From NCBI GenBank assembly GCA_041622675.1, contig JBFJYH010000052.1, positions 1-16,925 of the forward strand: DNA of 16,925 nt, read 5' to 3'. Source of the DNA: Reddybacter sp041622675 (GTDB taxonomy: Bacteria; Pseudomonadota; Gammaproteobacteria; Pseudomonadales; Porticoccaceae). This document shows, in pieces, positions 7,832 through 14,393 of the stretch. The notes under the pieces were generated by a model that did not search any database, was not told the DNA's origin, and saw only the letters and a program-made list of their open reading frames with translations. Numbering within the stretch: the first letter of the stretch is position 1; each line of letters opens with the position of its first letter. Made by a program: the position numbers and the translations under genes.

Positions 7832-7869
7832 GGACTAAGTCTGAAAGCAACTTTAGGCCCCTATATTGA

Positions 7870-8220
7870 TCAAACCTTCGCTTTTTTGACAAAGGCTGAT
7901 TTCAACATCATTTCTCCAACTTTTTCGACCCGACAATCGATATTGTGGTCACCATCGACAATGCGGTTAATTTTCACTCTGGCGCCAATTTTTAGTACGT
8001 TTGAACTGCCCTTTACTTTCAGGTCTTTAATCAGGGTCGCACTATCTCCTTCATGCAGAGCGTTGCCATTGGCGTCTTTTACGGCCTTAACAGCTTCATC
8101 ATCGGTTTCTCCGCCACTCGTTACCTGCCACTCATGGGCACATTCTGGACACACCAGTAAGTCGCGATCTTCGTAGGTAAATTCCGATTGACAGTTGGGA
8201 CAGGGTGGGAGAGTTGACAT
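7870..8220 (-). CDS. yjdM: PhnA/YjdM-type zinc-ribbon protein
   Basis: The 116-residue cytoplasmic protein has two parts. The N-terminal zinc ribbon has ligands Cys8-x2-Cys11 (PPCPNCQSEF) and Cys24-x2-Cys27 (LVCPECAHEW). The C-terminal PhnA domain is a small SH3-like barrel (around DANGNALHEGDSATLIKDLKV and KIGARVKINRIVDGDHNIDCRV). It matches E. coli YjdM, formerly PhnA, in length and layout. Despite the name this family is not phosphonoacetate hydrolase, and its role is unknown. A GAGG Shine-Dalgarno precedes the ATG. The gap to the upstream 76-residue gene is 22 bp, so it probably belongs to the dauA transcript. The ribbon ligands make it a zinc protein, but nothing ties it to the zinc island further right. 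Confidence 0.9.
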   Translation of the reverse strand: MSTLPPCPNCQSEFTYEDRDLLVCPECAHEWQVTSGGETDDEAVKAVKDANGNALHEGDSATLIKDLKVKGSSNVLKIGARVKINRIVDGDHNIDCRVEKVGEMMLKSAFVKKAKV

Positions 8221-8242
8221 TCTTAGTAGCCTCTTACAAAAA

Positions 8243-8473
8243 TTATAAAAACACAGTGAATTCTTTTAAACCAATAACTCGAATAAACTCAACGAGCTGA
8301 TTTATTTCCTCTGCGGCAATAGGCCGATCATCGTTATCAGCGAGAATATAAGATTTATGGTGCGTGTCGTGCAGCATCACAAACCATTCGTTGGGGTTGC
8401 CCGGGCGAACCCGAACTTGCGCACTTTGCCAGTGAGCCGTTTTGCCCCGTTCAATCGCCTCATTCAGTTTCAT
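8243..8473 (-). CDS. Unrecognised 76-residue protein downstream of dauA
   Basis: I do not recognise this protein. It starts MKLNEAIERGKTAHW, is soluble and mixed alpha/beta in character, and has no cysteine, signal peptide or membrane segment. Features are a Trp/Phe/Met core strand (EWFVMLHD), a His pair (THHKSYIL), an acidic turn (ADNDDRP) and a C-terminal helix-strand (INQLVEFIRVIGLKEFTVFL). Its ATG lies inside the last codons of dauA with a 14-bp overlap, and phnA follows after 22 bp. It is therefore very likely a real, translationally coupled gene, perhaps modulating the transporter. That link rests only on position. Confidence 0.75.
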   Translation of the reverse strand: MKLNEAIERGKTAHWQSAQVRVRPGNPNEWFVMLHDTHHKSYILADNDDRPIAAEEINQLVEFIRVIGLKEFTVFL

Positions 8474-10202
8474 TGCGTTTATCTCGCTTTTGCGCTTCGT
8501 TGATGGCAGCCATTAAGGTGGGAAAAGAGGCGTCCAACGCGCTCAATAAGTCCCCACGCGCCCGAGCCAGTGTCTTTAACGGCTGAAATTGCCAGGCTGA
8601 AAAAACCAGTTGCACCTGTTTCTTTTGACAATGGGCCATCAGTTTCTCGATAGTCGCCAAACCGCCCGCATCTAAATAGGAGCTATAGCGCATATGCAAA
8701 ATAATGCCATCGAGGCTCTGGGCGTGTTGGGCCAACTCACCAAAGATACGATCTGACGGGGCGAAAAAAAGTGCACCACGAATCTTAAATATCTTCCAGT
8801 TTGCAGGTAGCTCCTCGCGATGAAAATCGCGATTATCGCTGATATCCACCACGTGTGTGATGGCGGCCAGCTCTTTCATAAACAGCAAAGACGCCAGGAG
8901 GACACCCACCGTGATGGCTACGACCATGTCCACAAATACCGTTAATGACAAGCAAACTAGAAAAACCAATATATCGGTGCCAGGGGATTTCTTGACAAGC
9001 TTGACGGATTTATGGGCTTCACTCATATTCCAAGCGACAACCATCAATAACGCTGCCATGGCGGGCATAGGAACATAAGCCAGTGCGCCGGCAAACAACA
9101 ATAGACCCAGCAAAACAACCAGTGCATGAACCACGCCCGCAATGGGCGAGCGAGCGCCGGCTTTCAGGTTTGTCGCCGAGCGCGCTATGGCAGCGGTGGC
9201 GGTGATACCCCCAAAAAAGGGAGTGATAACATTCGCCAAGCCTTGAGCCAGTAATTCGCTGTTTGCACTGTGGCGTTTGCCAGACATGCCATCGAGCACA
9301 ACGGCACACAAGAGTGACTCGATCGCGCCCAGCATGGCAATGGCAAAAGCAGCGGGCAACAGGTCTGACATCAGGGCAAAAGAGAGCTCAAGCGGCTGGC
9401 CATCGGCGCCGGCGCGACTCCACGGCCACTCCAATCCGGGCAGAAAGGGGGGGATCCCCGCCGCCTCTGTGCCATCGCTTGACAGGTAGTGAAAACGCGA
9501 TCCAACGGTATCGACCTCCATACCCAAGCCACTGAGAAAAACCCCCAGTAAGCAAGCCAGCACTAGCGCTGGAAGATGGGGAGGAACTGGTGTCTTCAAG
9601 CGCGGCCACAACATCATCATTGCCAGGGTAAAGCCAGCAGTCAAAATGCTCCCTAAATTGACCTGGGGCAAATGGGTGACAATAGCAATAACCTTACCCA
9701 TGAAATGCTCGGGCACGCTCTGCAATGTCAAGCCAGCAAAATCGGGAATCTGCAACACAGCTATCACAATGGCAATACCCCCGGTAAAGCCCAGCGTGAC
9801 TGATTCTGGAATGTATTCAATAAAACGGCCCAAACGGGCGTAGGCCATAGCGATAAGGATCGCCCCAGCCATTACCGAGGCCAGCAGTAGCCCAGCCAGA
9901 CCATACTTCACCGTCAATGGCTGTAAGATCACCACGAAGGCAGCCGTGGGCCCTGAAATGCTGTAGCGGCTACCACCTGCCAAGGCAACAATTGCGCCTG
10001 CAACAATGGCGGTGTACAGACCATATTGCGGAGGTACACCGCTGGCAATCGCTAACGCCATTGCCAGGGGAATAGCAATTACACCCACTGTCGAACCCGC
10101 AATTAGGTCCTTTAGAAAGGTTTGGCGGTCATACCCTTCAGCCAACACCTCGCGAAGCGCATGGCCGAGTCGCAAAGAAAACAAGTGTTGTCGTTGAGGC
10201 AT
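8460..10202 (-). CDS. dauA: DauA-like SulP-family C4-dicarboxylate transporter
   Basis: A 580-residue inner-membrane SulP/SLC26 transporter. Long stretches agree with my memory of E. coli DauA (YchM), the aerobic succinate/C4-dicarboxylate importer: FLKDLIAGSTVGVIAIPLAM, the Q-Y-G-L-Y-T and SGPTAAFVVIL motifs, FAIAMLGAIESLLCAVVLDG, and FFGGITATAAIARSATN. About 440 residues of membrane domain are followed by a cytoplasmic STAS domain (about residues 450-565) with the conserved DAGGL loop. AGGATC 8 nt before the ATG is a suitable ribosome site. It shares a divergent control region with pckA, which fits C4-acid uptake feeding gluconeogenesis. Many SulP proteins carry sulfate or bicarbonate, so the substrate assignment rests on similarity and context. 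Confidence 0.85.
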   Translation of the reverse strand: MPQRQHLFSLRLGHALREVLAEGYDRQTFLKDLIAGSTVGVIAIPLAMALAIASGVPPQYGLYTAIVAGAIVALAGGSRYSISGPTAAFVVILQPLTVKYGLAGLLLASVMAGAILIAMAYARLGRFIEYIPESVTLGFTGGIAIVIAVLQIPDFAGLTLQSVPEHFMGKVIAIVTHLPQVNLGSILTAGFTLAMMMLWPRLKTPVPPHLPALVLACLLGVFLSGLGMEVDTVGSRFHYLSSDGTEAAGIPPFLPGLEWPWSRAGADGQPLELSFALMSDLLPAAFAIAMLGAIESLLCAVVLDGMSGKRHSANSELLAQGLANVITPFFGGITATAAIARSATNLKAGARSPIAGVVHALVVLLGLLLFAGALAYVPMPAMAALLMVVAWNMSEAHKSVKLVKKSPGTDILVFLVCLSLTVFVDMVVAITVGVLLASLLFMKELAAITHVVDISDNRDFHREELPANWKIFKIRGALFFAPSDRIFGELAQHAQSLDGIILHMRYSSYLDAGGLATIEKLMAHCQKKQVQLVFSAWQFQPLKTLARARGDLLSALDASFPTLMAAINEAQKRDKRNETE

Positions 10203-10346
10203 CGGTGTGATCCTACGTAAAACTATGAGTGTAATGCTCCGCCAGATAAGAGCCCTATCGTTAGTGTGTTAAATGATAATACAATTATAACTCAATATAA
10301 TTTATATTTGATTTTAATTTACCAAAATTACGTCGAGGTTGCCCCA
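10203..10346. promoter_or_regulatory. Divergent dauA/pckA control region
   Basis: The 144-bp gap is strongly AT-rich from 10265 to 10330. For pckA, ATGATA (10273-10278) and a perfect TATAAT (10296-10301) are spaced 17 bp and would give a leader of about 40 nt. For dauA, the complementary strand reads TATAAT over 10289-10284 without a good -35. The two -10 elements are only about 7 bp apart, so the promoters interlock and should influence each other. No clear CRP or other regulator site was recognised. Confidence 0.5.
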
Positions 10347-11969
10347 ATGAGTCATCCCCTCCTAGCCGAAAAGCTGTCCGAGTACGGCATAAAAAACCCG
10401 CTGGAAATTCACTATAACCCCGACTACGACACTTTATTCGCAGAAGAAACTCGCCCCGATCTAAGCGGTTACGACGTTGGTCGTACTACGAGTAGCGGTG
10501 CCGTCGCCGTTGACACGGGTATTTTTACTGGGCGCTCTCCCAAAGATAAATATTTTGTTACGGATGACACCACCCGTGACACGCTCTGGTGGTCAGATCA
10601 AGGCACCAACGACAACAGGCCCATTACGCCTGAAATATGGGACTCATTGAAAACATCGGTAGGCGCACAACTCAGCGGCAAACGCGTTTTTGTGAATGAT
10701 TTATTCTGCGGTGCTAACCCTGACACACGTTTAAAAGTGCGTTTTGTTACGGAGGTTGCCTGGCAATCCCACTTTGTAAAAAATATGTTTATTCGCCCAT
10801 CGGAGGATGAACTTAAAGGTTTCGAGCCAGATTTTGTTGTGCTAAATGGTGCCAAAACCACCAACCCCAACTGGAAACAGCAAGGCTTGAACTCTGAAAA
10901 TTTTGTCGCGTTTAACATGACAGAGCGCATGCAGCTTATCGGCGGCACCTGGTATGGCGGCGAAATGAAAAAAGGTATTTTCTCCATTATGAATTACCTG
11001 CTGCCGCTAAAAGGTATTGCCTCCATGCACTGTTCGGCCAATATCGGAAAGGACGGTGATACCGCAATCTTTTTTGGTTTATCGGGTACTGGGAAAACCA
11101 CATTATCTACTGACCCTAAGAGGGCGTTGATTGGCGATGATGAACACGGTTGGGACGATAACGGCGTATTCAATTTCGAGGGTGGCTGTTACGCCAAAAC
11201 CATCAACCTGAGCCAGGAACACGAGCCGGAAATTTTTGCCGCGATTAAACGTGATGCGCTGCTGGAAAATGTCGCGGTCGATGACAACGGGAATATTGAC
11301 TATGCAGACAGCTCAAAGACGGAAAATACCCGTGTTTCCTACCCCATCTACCACATCAATAACATCGTCAAGCCCAACTCTGTGGGGGGGCACGCGACGA
11401 AAGTTATTTTTCTAACTGCCGATGCGTTTGGCGTATTACCACCCGTGGCTCGCCTGAGTGAAGCTCAGGCAGAATACTACTTTCTCTCGGGTTACACCTC
11501 AAAACTGGCCGGCACAGAACGCGGTATTACCGAACCCACCCCCACATTTTCTGCCTGTTTTGGCGCAGCCTTTCTAAGCTTACACCCTACGCAATATGCA
11601 GAAGTATTGAAAAAGCGAATGGAGCAATCCGGCGCCCAAGCTTACCTCGTTAACACGGGCTGGAATGGCACAGGACATCGTATTTCGATTGCCGCGACTC
11701 GTCGAATTATCGATACCATTCTAGATGGATCAATTGAAACTGCGGAGTTTATTCAACTGCCACTTTTTAATCTCGATGTCCCTGTTGCGCTTGAATGCAT
11801 AGAAACTGAGTTGCTTGATCCTCGAAAAACATACACGCAACCTCAGGAATGGACGCCAAAAGCCATGTCACTGGCTGGAAAATTCATCGACAACTTTCAA
11901 CGCTTCACTGATACACAGGCCGGCGCCTCATTGGTAAGTGCAGGTCCAGCACTCAGGTCCGACACTTAG
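10347..11969 (+). CDS. pckA: Phosphoenolpyruvate carboxykinase, ATP-dependent
   Basis: The cytoplasmic enzyme converts oxaloacetate and ATP to phosphoenolpyruvate, CO2 and ADP, opening gluconeogenesis from C4 acids. The start MSHPLLAEKLSEYG gives 540 residues, the same length as E. coli PckA. It was chosen for its GAGG ribosome site 8 nt upstream; an in-frame GTG at 10266 would add an implausible AT-rich extension. Visible motifs are GRSPKDKY (substrate arginine), the PEPCK motif around MKKGIFSIMNY, the P-loop GLSGTGKT (244-251), the metal-binding LIGDDEHGWDD (Asp264/Asp265), and GITEPTPTFSACFG. Nothing is missing. The gene is divergent from dauA and followed by a stable hairpin. Confidence 0.97.
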   Translation: MSHPLLAEKLSEYGIKNPLEIHYNPDYDTLFAEETRPDLSGYDVGRTTSSGAVAVDTGIFTGRSPKDKYFVTDDTTRDTLWWSDQGTNDNRPITPEIWDSLKTSVGAQLSGKRVFVNDLFCGANPDTRLKVRFVTEVAWQSHFVKNMFIRPSEDELKGFEPDFVVLNGAKTTNPNWKQQGLNSENFVAFNMTERMQLIGGTWYGGEMKKGIFSIMNYLLPLKGIASMHCSANIGKDGDTAIFFGLSGTGKTTLSTDPKRALIGDDEHGWDDNGVFNFEGGCYAKTINLSQEHEPEIFAAIKRDALLENVAVDDNGNIDYADSSKTENTRVSYPIYHINNIVKPNSVGGHATKVIFLTADAFGVLPPVARLSEAQAEYYFLSGYTSKLAGTERGITEPTPTFSACFGAAFLSLHPTQYAEVLKKRMEQSGAQAYLVNTGWNGTGHRISIAATRRIIDTILDGSIETAEFIQLPLFNLDVPVALECIETELLDPRKTYTQPQEWTPKAMSLAGKFIDNFQRFTDTQAGASLVSAGPALRSDT

Positions 11970-11998
11970 ATTCGCGACTTAGACAGGAACTAAAAACG

Positions 11999-12038
11999 AC
12001 CTGAATGGAGCCCTTAGGCCCGAGGGTTTTGTTCAGGT
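11999..12038 (+). terminator. 16-bp wobble-containing RNA hairpin behind pckA
   Basis: Positions 11999-12014 pair continuously with 12038-12023 around an 8-nt loop. The outer arms are ACCTGAA and TTCAGGT and the inner stem is CCCT/AGGG; between them four pairs are G-U. The wobble pairs work only in plus-strand RNA (they become A-C on the other strand), so this is a transcript structure. It lies 30 nt beyond the pckA stop and 54 nt before the next gene. Without a uridine tract after it, it may be a terminator, a 3'-end protector, or part of the next gene's leader. Confidence 0.65.
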
Positions 12039-12092
12039 ACACTTCAACGTTATTCACATCTCATACATACTGAGTCAGGAAAGAGCAATACC

Positions 12093-12275
12093 ATGGAAAA
12101 ACGCACTGCCCGATTGACAGTTCTGGTCGATCCCCAAAAGAAAGCAGCCTTTGAGAAACTTTGCGAACAGGAGGACGTTACCCCATCACAAAAAATTCGC
12201 CAGTTCATGCGCGATTACATCGAACAGGCATTGGGCACCGACTGGAAAGAGCAAGTCTTCAATGACAAAAATTGA
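12093..12275 (+). CDS. Small ribbon-helix-helix (CopG/MetJ-like) protein
   Basis: The 60-residue protein has the layout of a minimal ribbon-helix-helix DNA-binding dimer. The beta-strand ARLTVLVDPQ has alternating residues that would face the major groove. Helix 1 is KKAAFEKLCEQED. The turn VTPSQK leads into helix 2 (IRQFMRDYIEQAL), and a short tail follows. AGAG lies 7 nt before the ATG. No toxin, relaxase or partition gene adjoins it: pckA is upstream in the same direction and the ABC permease gene converges from the other side. It is therefore an orphan, and its target is unknown. Antitoxin function is unsupported; a chromosomal regulator is more likely. Confidence 0.8.
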   Translation: MEKRTARLTVLVDPQKKAAFEKLCEQEDVTPSQKIRQFMRDYIEQALGTDWKEQVFNDKN

Positions 12276-12281
12276 TCAATT
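12270..12281. repeat. 12-bp palindrome at the RHH gene stop
   Basis: AATTGATCAATT is a perfect 12-bp palindrome spanning the TGA stop of the ribbon-helix-helix gene. A looser echo (CAATTGATTTTATTGAT) follows at 12305-12321. Such a site could be an operator, but it lies at the 3' end of the gene, and AT-rich palindromes of this size also arise by chance. Confidence 0.35.
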
Positions 12282-12320
12282 CCCCAAGAGAGCAAGACAG
12301 CAGGCAATTGATTTTATTGA

Positions 12321-12337
12321 TAGGCACTGAGTGCTTA
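12321..12337. terminator. Possible weak bidirectional terminator hairpin
   Basis: TAGGCAC (12321-12327) can pair with GTGCTTA (12331-12337) around a 3-nt loop, including one G-U pair. It lies between the convergent ribbon-helix-helix and ABC permease genes, where a shared terminator would be expected. No uridine tract follows on either side. Confidence 0.3.
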
Positions 12338-12349
12338 AATATAAACCGA

Positions 12350-13594
12350 TTAACGCTTAACAATTCTCGCCTGTCTGTATCCACTCAACGCTGGAATGAT
12401 AGCCACGAGCACTGAAGCACAGATCACGGCCAACATTAAAGAGAGGTTATTGCCGGTCAGGAAATTACTGCCGATATGTAGACCAAAATGCCCGAGCAAA
12501 TAGTTCTGCAAAAAGACCAAGCATACGCTGAGAAGCCCGGCGCCTAGCACACAACTCAGTAAAGCGATGAATAGCGCTTCGAGCTCTATCAGAAAGAACA
12601 AAAAATACGCAGGTGCACCAATAACACGCAGTAGCTGGATTTCATGTTGACGTTCACGAATTGATGAAAGCAACATCGCGCTGACGCCCAAACAAGCGGC
12701 AATAAAGACGAGCGCCGACACCAGCAAGAGCGTGTTTTCTATCACCGCCATCATCTGCCACAATTCAGATAATGCAACACCGGGTAGAATGGCCAACAAG
12801 GGTTCCTGTTTGTATTGATTGATGGCCCTTTGCACCCGAAATGTTGCCATTTTTGATTCTAGGCCCAGTATCAAGGCAGTTACGCTCTTCGGTTGTAGCT
12901 TTGCTTTCTCAAGTTCTGCCTGGGTAATAGTGCTACCGGGCATTTTAACACCCTGTTGCCAGTCGATATGAATTGCCTCAAGACCTTGCAAACTGACATG
13001 TAGGGTTTGGTCAACCGGCGTTCCGGTAGGCGCTAAAATTCCCACGACAGTAAAGGGCCGATCATCATGCAGGCTGAAGCTGGTGGCCGCAATGCCATGC
13101 GCCAAAGCCAGTTTGTCGCCCAATTGGTAACCCAGTTTCTTTGCAACTTGCGCACCGAGAACCACATCAAACACCTGATGAAACGCTTTGCCCTTAGCTA
13201 AATTCAGGTGTTGCTGATTGGCGTAACTAAAATAATCAAAATAATCGCCAGTAGTACCCAACACACGAAACCCTTTATGGGAATCCCCGAGAGAAAGCGG
13301 CACTGCCCATTTAACTTTCGCATTACTGGCAATAGCCTCGTAGGTTTCCCAGCTGATATTATTCGTTGGAGCACCGATCCTAAAAATAGAATACAACAAT
13401 AAATTTAAGCTGCCAGTTCTAGCACCAACCACCAGGTCGACACCCGACACCGTATTAGAAAAGTTTTCTTTGGTTTGATGGCGAATATGTTCGACCCCCA
13501 AGAGAACAAAGATACTCACAGTCATCGCCATGAGCGAAAGTACAACCGAGCCTTTACGGTCGAATAAGCTTTGCAGCGCCAGTTTGGCGAACAT
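12350..13594 (-). CDS. ABC transporter permease, FtsX/MacB type
   Basis: The inner-membrane subunit has 414 residues. The layout is FtsX-like: one N-terminal membrane helix (VVLSLMAMTVSIFVLLGV), a large periplasmic MacB_PCD domain of about 230 residues, and three C-terminal helices (around LLLVSALVFIAACLGVSAML, FLIELEALFIALLSCVLGAG and LMLAVICASVLVAIIPAL). The cytoplasmic loop RERQHEIQLLRVIGA is the coupling segment typical of this class. ATG at 13594 was chosen because it lies in a TAATG overlap with the ATPase stop; a TTG at 13612 is weaker. Related transporters drive lipoprotein release or periplasmic transport rather than classical import. From memory the P. aeruginosa PA4064-PA4065 pair next to a DUF3299 gene is similar and zinc-regulated. 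Confidence 0.9.
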   Translation of the reverse strand: MFAKLALQSLFDRKGSVVLSLMAMTVSIFVLLGVEHIRHQTKENFSNTVSGVDLVVGARTGSLNLLLYSIFRIGAPTNNISWETYEAIASNAKVKWAVPLSLGDSHKGFRVLGTTGDYFDYFSYANQQHLNLAKGKAFHQVFDVVLGAQVAKKLGYQLGDKLALAHGIAATSFSLHDDRPFTVVGILAPTGTPVDQTLHVSLQGLEAIHIDWQQGVKMPGSTITQAELEKAKLQPKSVTALILGLESKMATFRVQRAINQYKQEPLLAILPGVALSELWQMMAVIENTLLLVSALVFIAACLGVSAMLLSSIRERQHEIQLLRVIGAPAYFLFFLIELEALFIALLSCVLGAGLLSVCLVFLQNYLLGHFGLHIGSNFLTGNNLSLMLAVICASVLVAIIPALSGYRQARIVKR

Positions 13595-14274
13595 TACGGT
13601 GAGTCCCCGCAACGGTTAATAACATTAAGAGATTCTACCCGGTTAAAATAATGGGATAGCGACAGGTCATGGCTGACAAACACTAAGCTAATGCCATTCT
13701 CAGAAACCATAGACATCAATAACGCCATGAAAGCCTCTTTGTTAAAGGGGTCAAGTGAAGAGGTCGGCTCATCGGCAATAAGCAGTTCTGGCTTGTTAAT
13801 TAGTGCGCGCGCAATCGCGACCCGCTGCTGCTGACCAATGCTGAGAGCACGAGCAGGCCGATGCCAATCACTCGCTGAGATATTTAAATCGGTGAGTAGT
13901 TTTTTAATATCCCCAAGTAACACTGGCGCTTTTTTTCGCTGCGCAAACCGGCTCGCCAGCTGTATATTATCCAGAGCATTGAGATAAGGTATTAAATTAA
14001 ATTGCTGAAAAACATAGCCAATGTGATTGGCTCGAAACTGGTTGCGTCGCCGGTTCGGCATCTGATCGAGACGTTGCCCAAAGATGCTCACCTGCCCTTC
14101 ATCAGGTATCAGTAAGCCGCTGAGCACACTGAGCAACGTCGACTTACCGCCACCTGAAGGGCCATGAATAAAAACCTGCTCACCAACCGGCAAAGTCCAT
14201 GAAGGTATGTTTAGTACCTCGTGATTTGGCTGCTGCGGATAGTGGAAACGAACATTTAAAAGATCAATGGCCAT
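13594..14274 (-). CDS. ABC transporter ATPase, LolD/MacB type
   Basis: The 226-residue nucleotide-binding subunit powers the adjacent permease. All motifs are intact: Walker A GPSGGGKSTLL, Q-loop YVFQQFNLIPYL, a signature read as LSIGQQQRVAIARAL (LSxGQ with Ile for the usual Gly), Walker B LLIADEPTSSLD and H-loop VFVSHD. AAGGA lies about 6 nt before the ATG. It is the first gene of a two-gene unit whose promoter region is shared with the divergent DUF3299 lipoprotein gene. No periplasmic binding protein gene accompanies it, in line with the FtsX-type permease. Confidence 0.93.
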   Translation of the reverse strand: MAIDLLNVRFHYPQQPNHEVLNIPSWTLPVGEQVFIHGPSGGGKSTLLSVLSGLLIPDEGQVSIFGQRLDQMPNRRRNQFRANHIGYVFQQFNLIPYLNALDNIQLASRFAQRKKAPVLLGDIKKLLTDLNISASDWHRPARALSIGQQQRVAIARALINKPELLIADEPTSSLDPFNKEAFMALLMSMVSENGISLVFVSHDLSLSHYFNRVESLNVINRCGDSP

Positions 14275-14304
14275 CGTGTTCCTTAAGGTTCAACTTTTCT
14301 ATGA

Positions 14305-14332
14305 TTGCCTGCGCCCCTTTAAATGATACAAT
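14305..14332 (+). promoter_or_regulatory. Predicted promoter of the DUF3299 lipoprotein gene
   Basis: A -35 TTGCCT (14305-14310, four of six consensus) is followed after 16 bp by a -10 TACAAT (14327-14332, five of six). Transcription would start near 14339, giving a leader of about 55 nt. The -10 lies wholly inside the Zur-like palindrome at 14325-14337, so a bound repressor would exclude RNA polymerase. Confidence 0.5.
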
Positions 14333-14337
14333 GTAAC
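14325..14337. promoter_or_regulatory. Candidate Zur (zinc uptake regulator) box
   Basis: GATACAATGTAAC is a 13-bp palindrome apart from one symmetric pair and the central base. It matches the core of the gammaproteobacterial Zur operator as I remember it (GTTATAATATAAC) at 10 of 13 positions. It lies between two divergent transcription units whose gene families are zinc-regulated elsewhere. The match is imperfect, and part of it is simply the -10 hexamer. Confidence 0.45.
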
Positions 14338-14355
14338 GCTACTGACAAAAACCCG

Positions 14356-14377
14356 TTATTACACGTTAGCGTGATAA
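14356..14377. repeat. Inverted repeat in the DUF3299 gene leader
   Basis: CACG (14362-14365) and CGTG (14370-14373) pair around TTAG. TTAT (14356-14359) and ATAA (14374-14377) extend the stem past a 2-nt bulge. It lies between the predicted transcription start and the start codon, ending 16 nt before it, so it could fold in the leader or serve as a second protein site. Confidence 0.4.
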
Positions 14378-14393
14378 AAATAGGCTTCGAAAA

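Larger units (their letters stand above)
7502..7869. other. Intergenic stretch with no convincing gene
   Basis: These 368 bp lie between two convergent transcription units. Two overlapping plus-strand frames (7529-7759 and 7563-7769) and one minus-strand frame (7508-7693) are open, but none has a clear ribosome site or recognisable domain. The 7563-7769 frame (68 residues, Pro/Ser-rich start, then a short basic helix-like part around MTRLAAELSKRRNMS) is the least implausible and could be a small or decayed gene. The right part holds two palindromes, listed separately. Confidence 0.5.

Noticed and set aside
7870..8220. Phosphonoacetate hydrolase, from the historical name PhnA
   Set aside because: The sequence is the small zinc-ribbon YjdM type, not the large alkaline-phosphatase-fold hydrolase, and no other phosphonate genes are present.
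12093..12275. Toxin-antitoxin antitoxin
   Set aside because: No small partner gene on either side; the next genes are pckA and an ABC permease.
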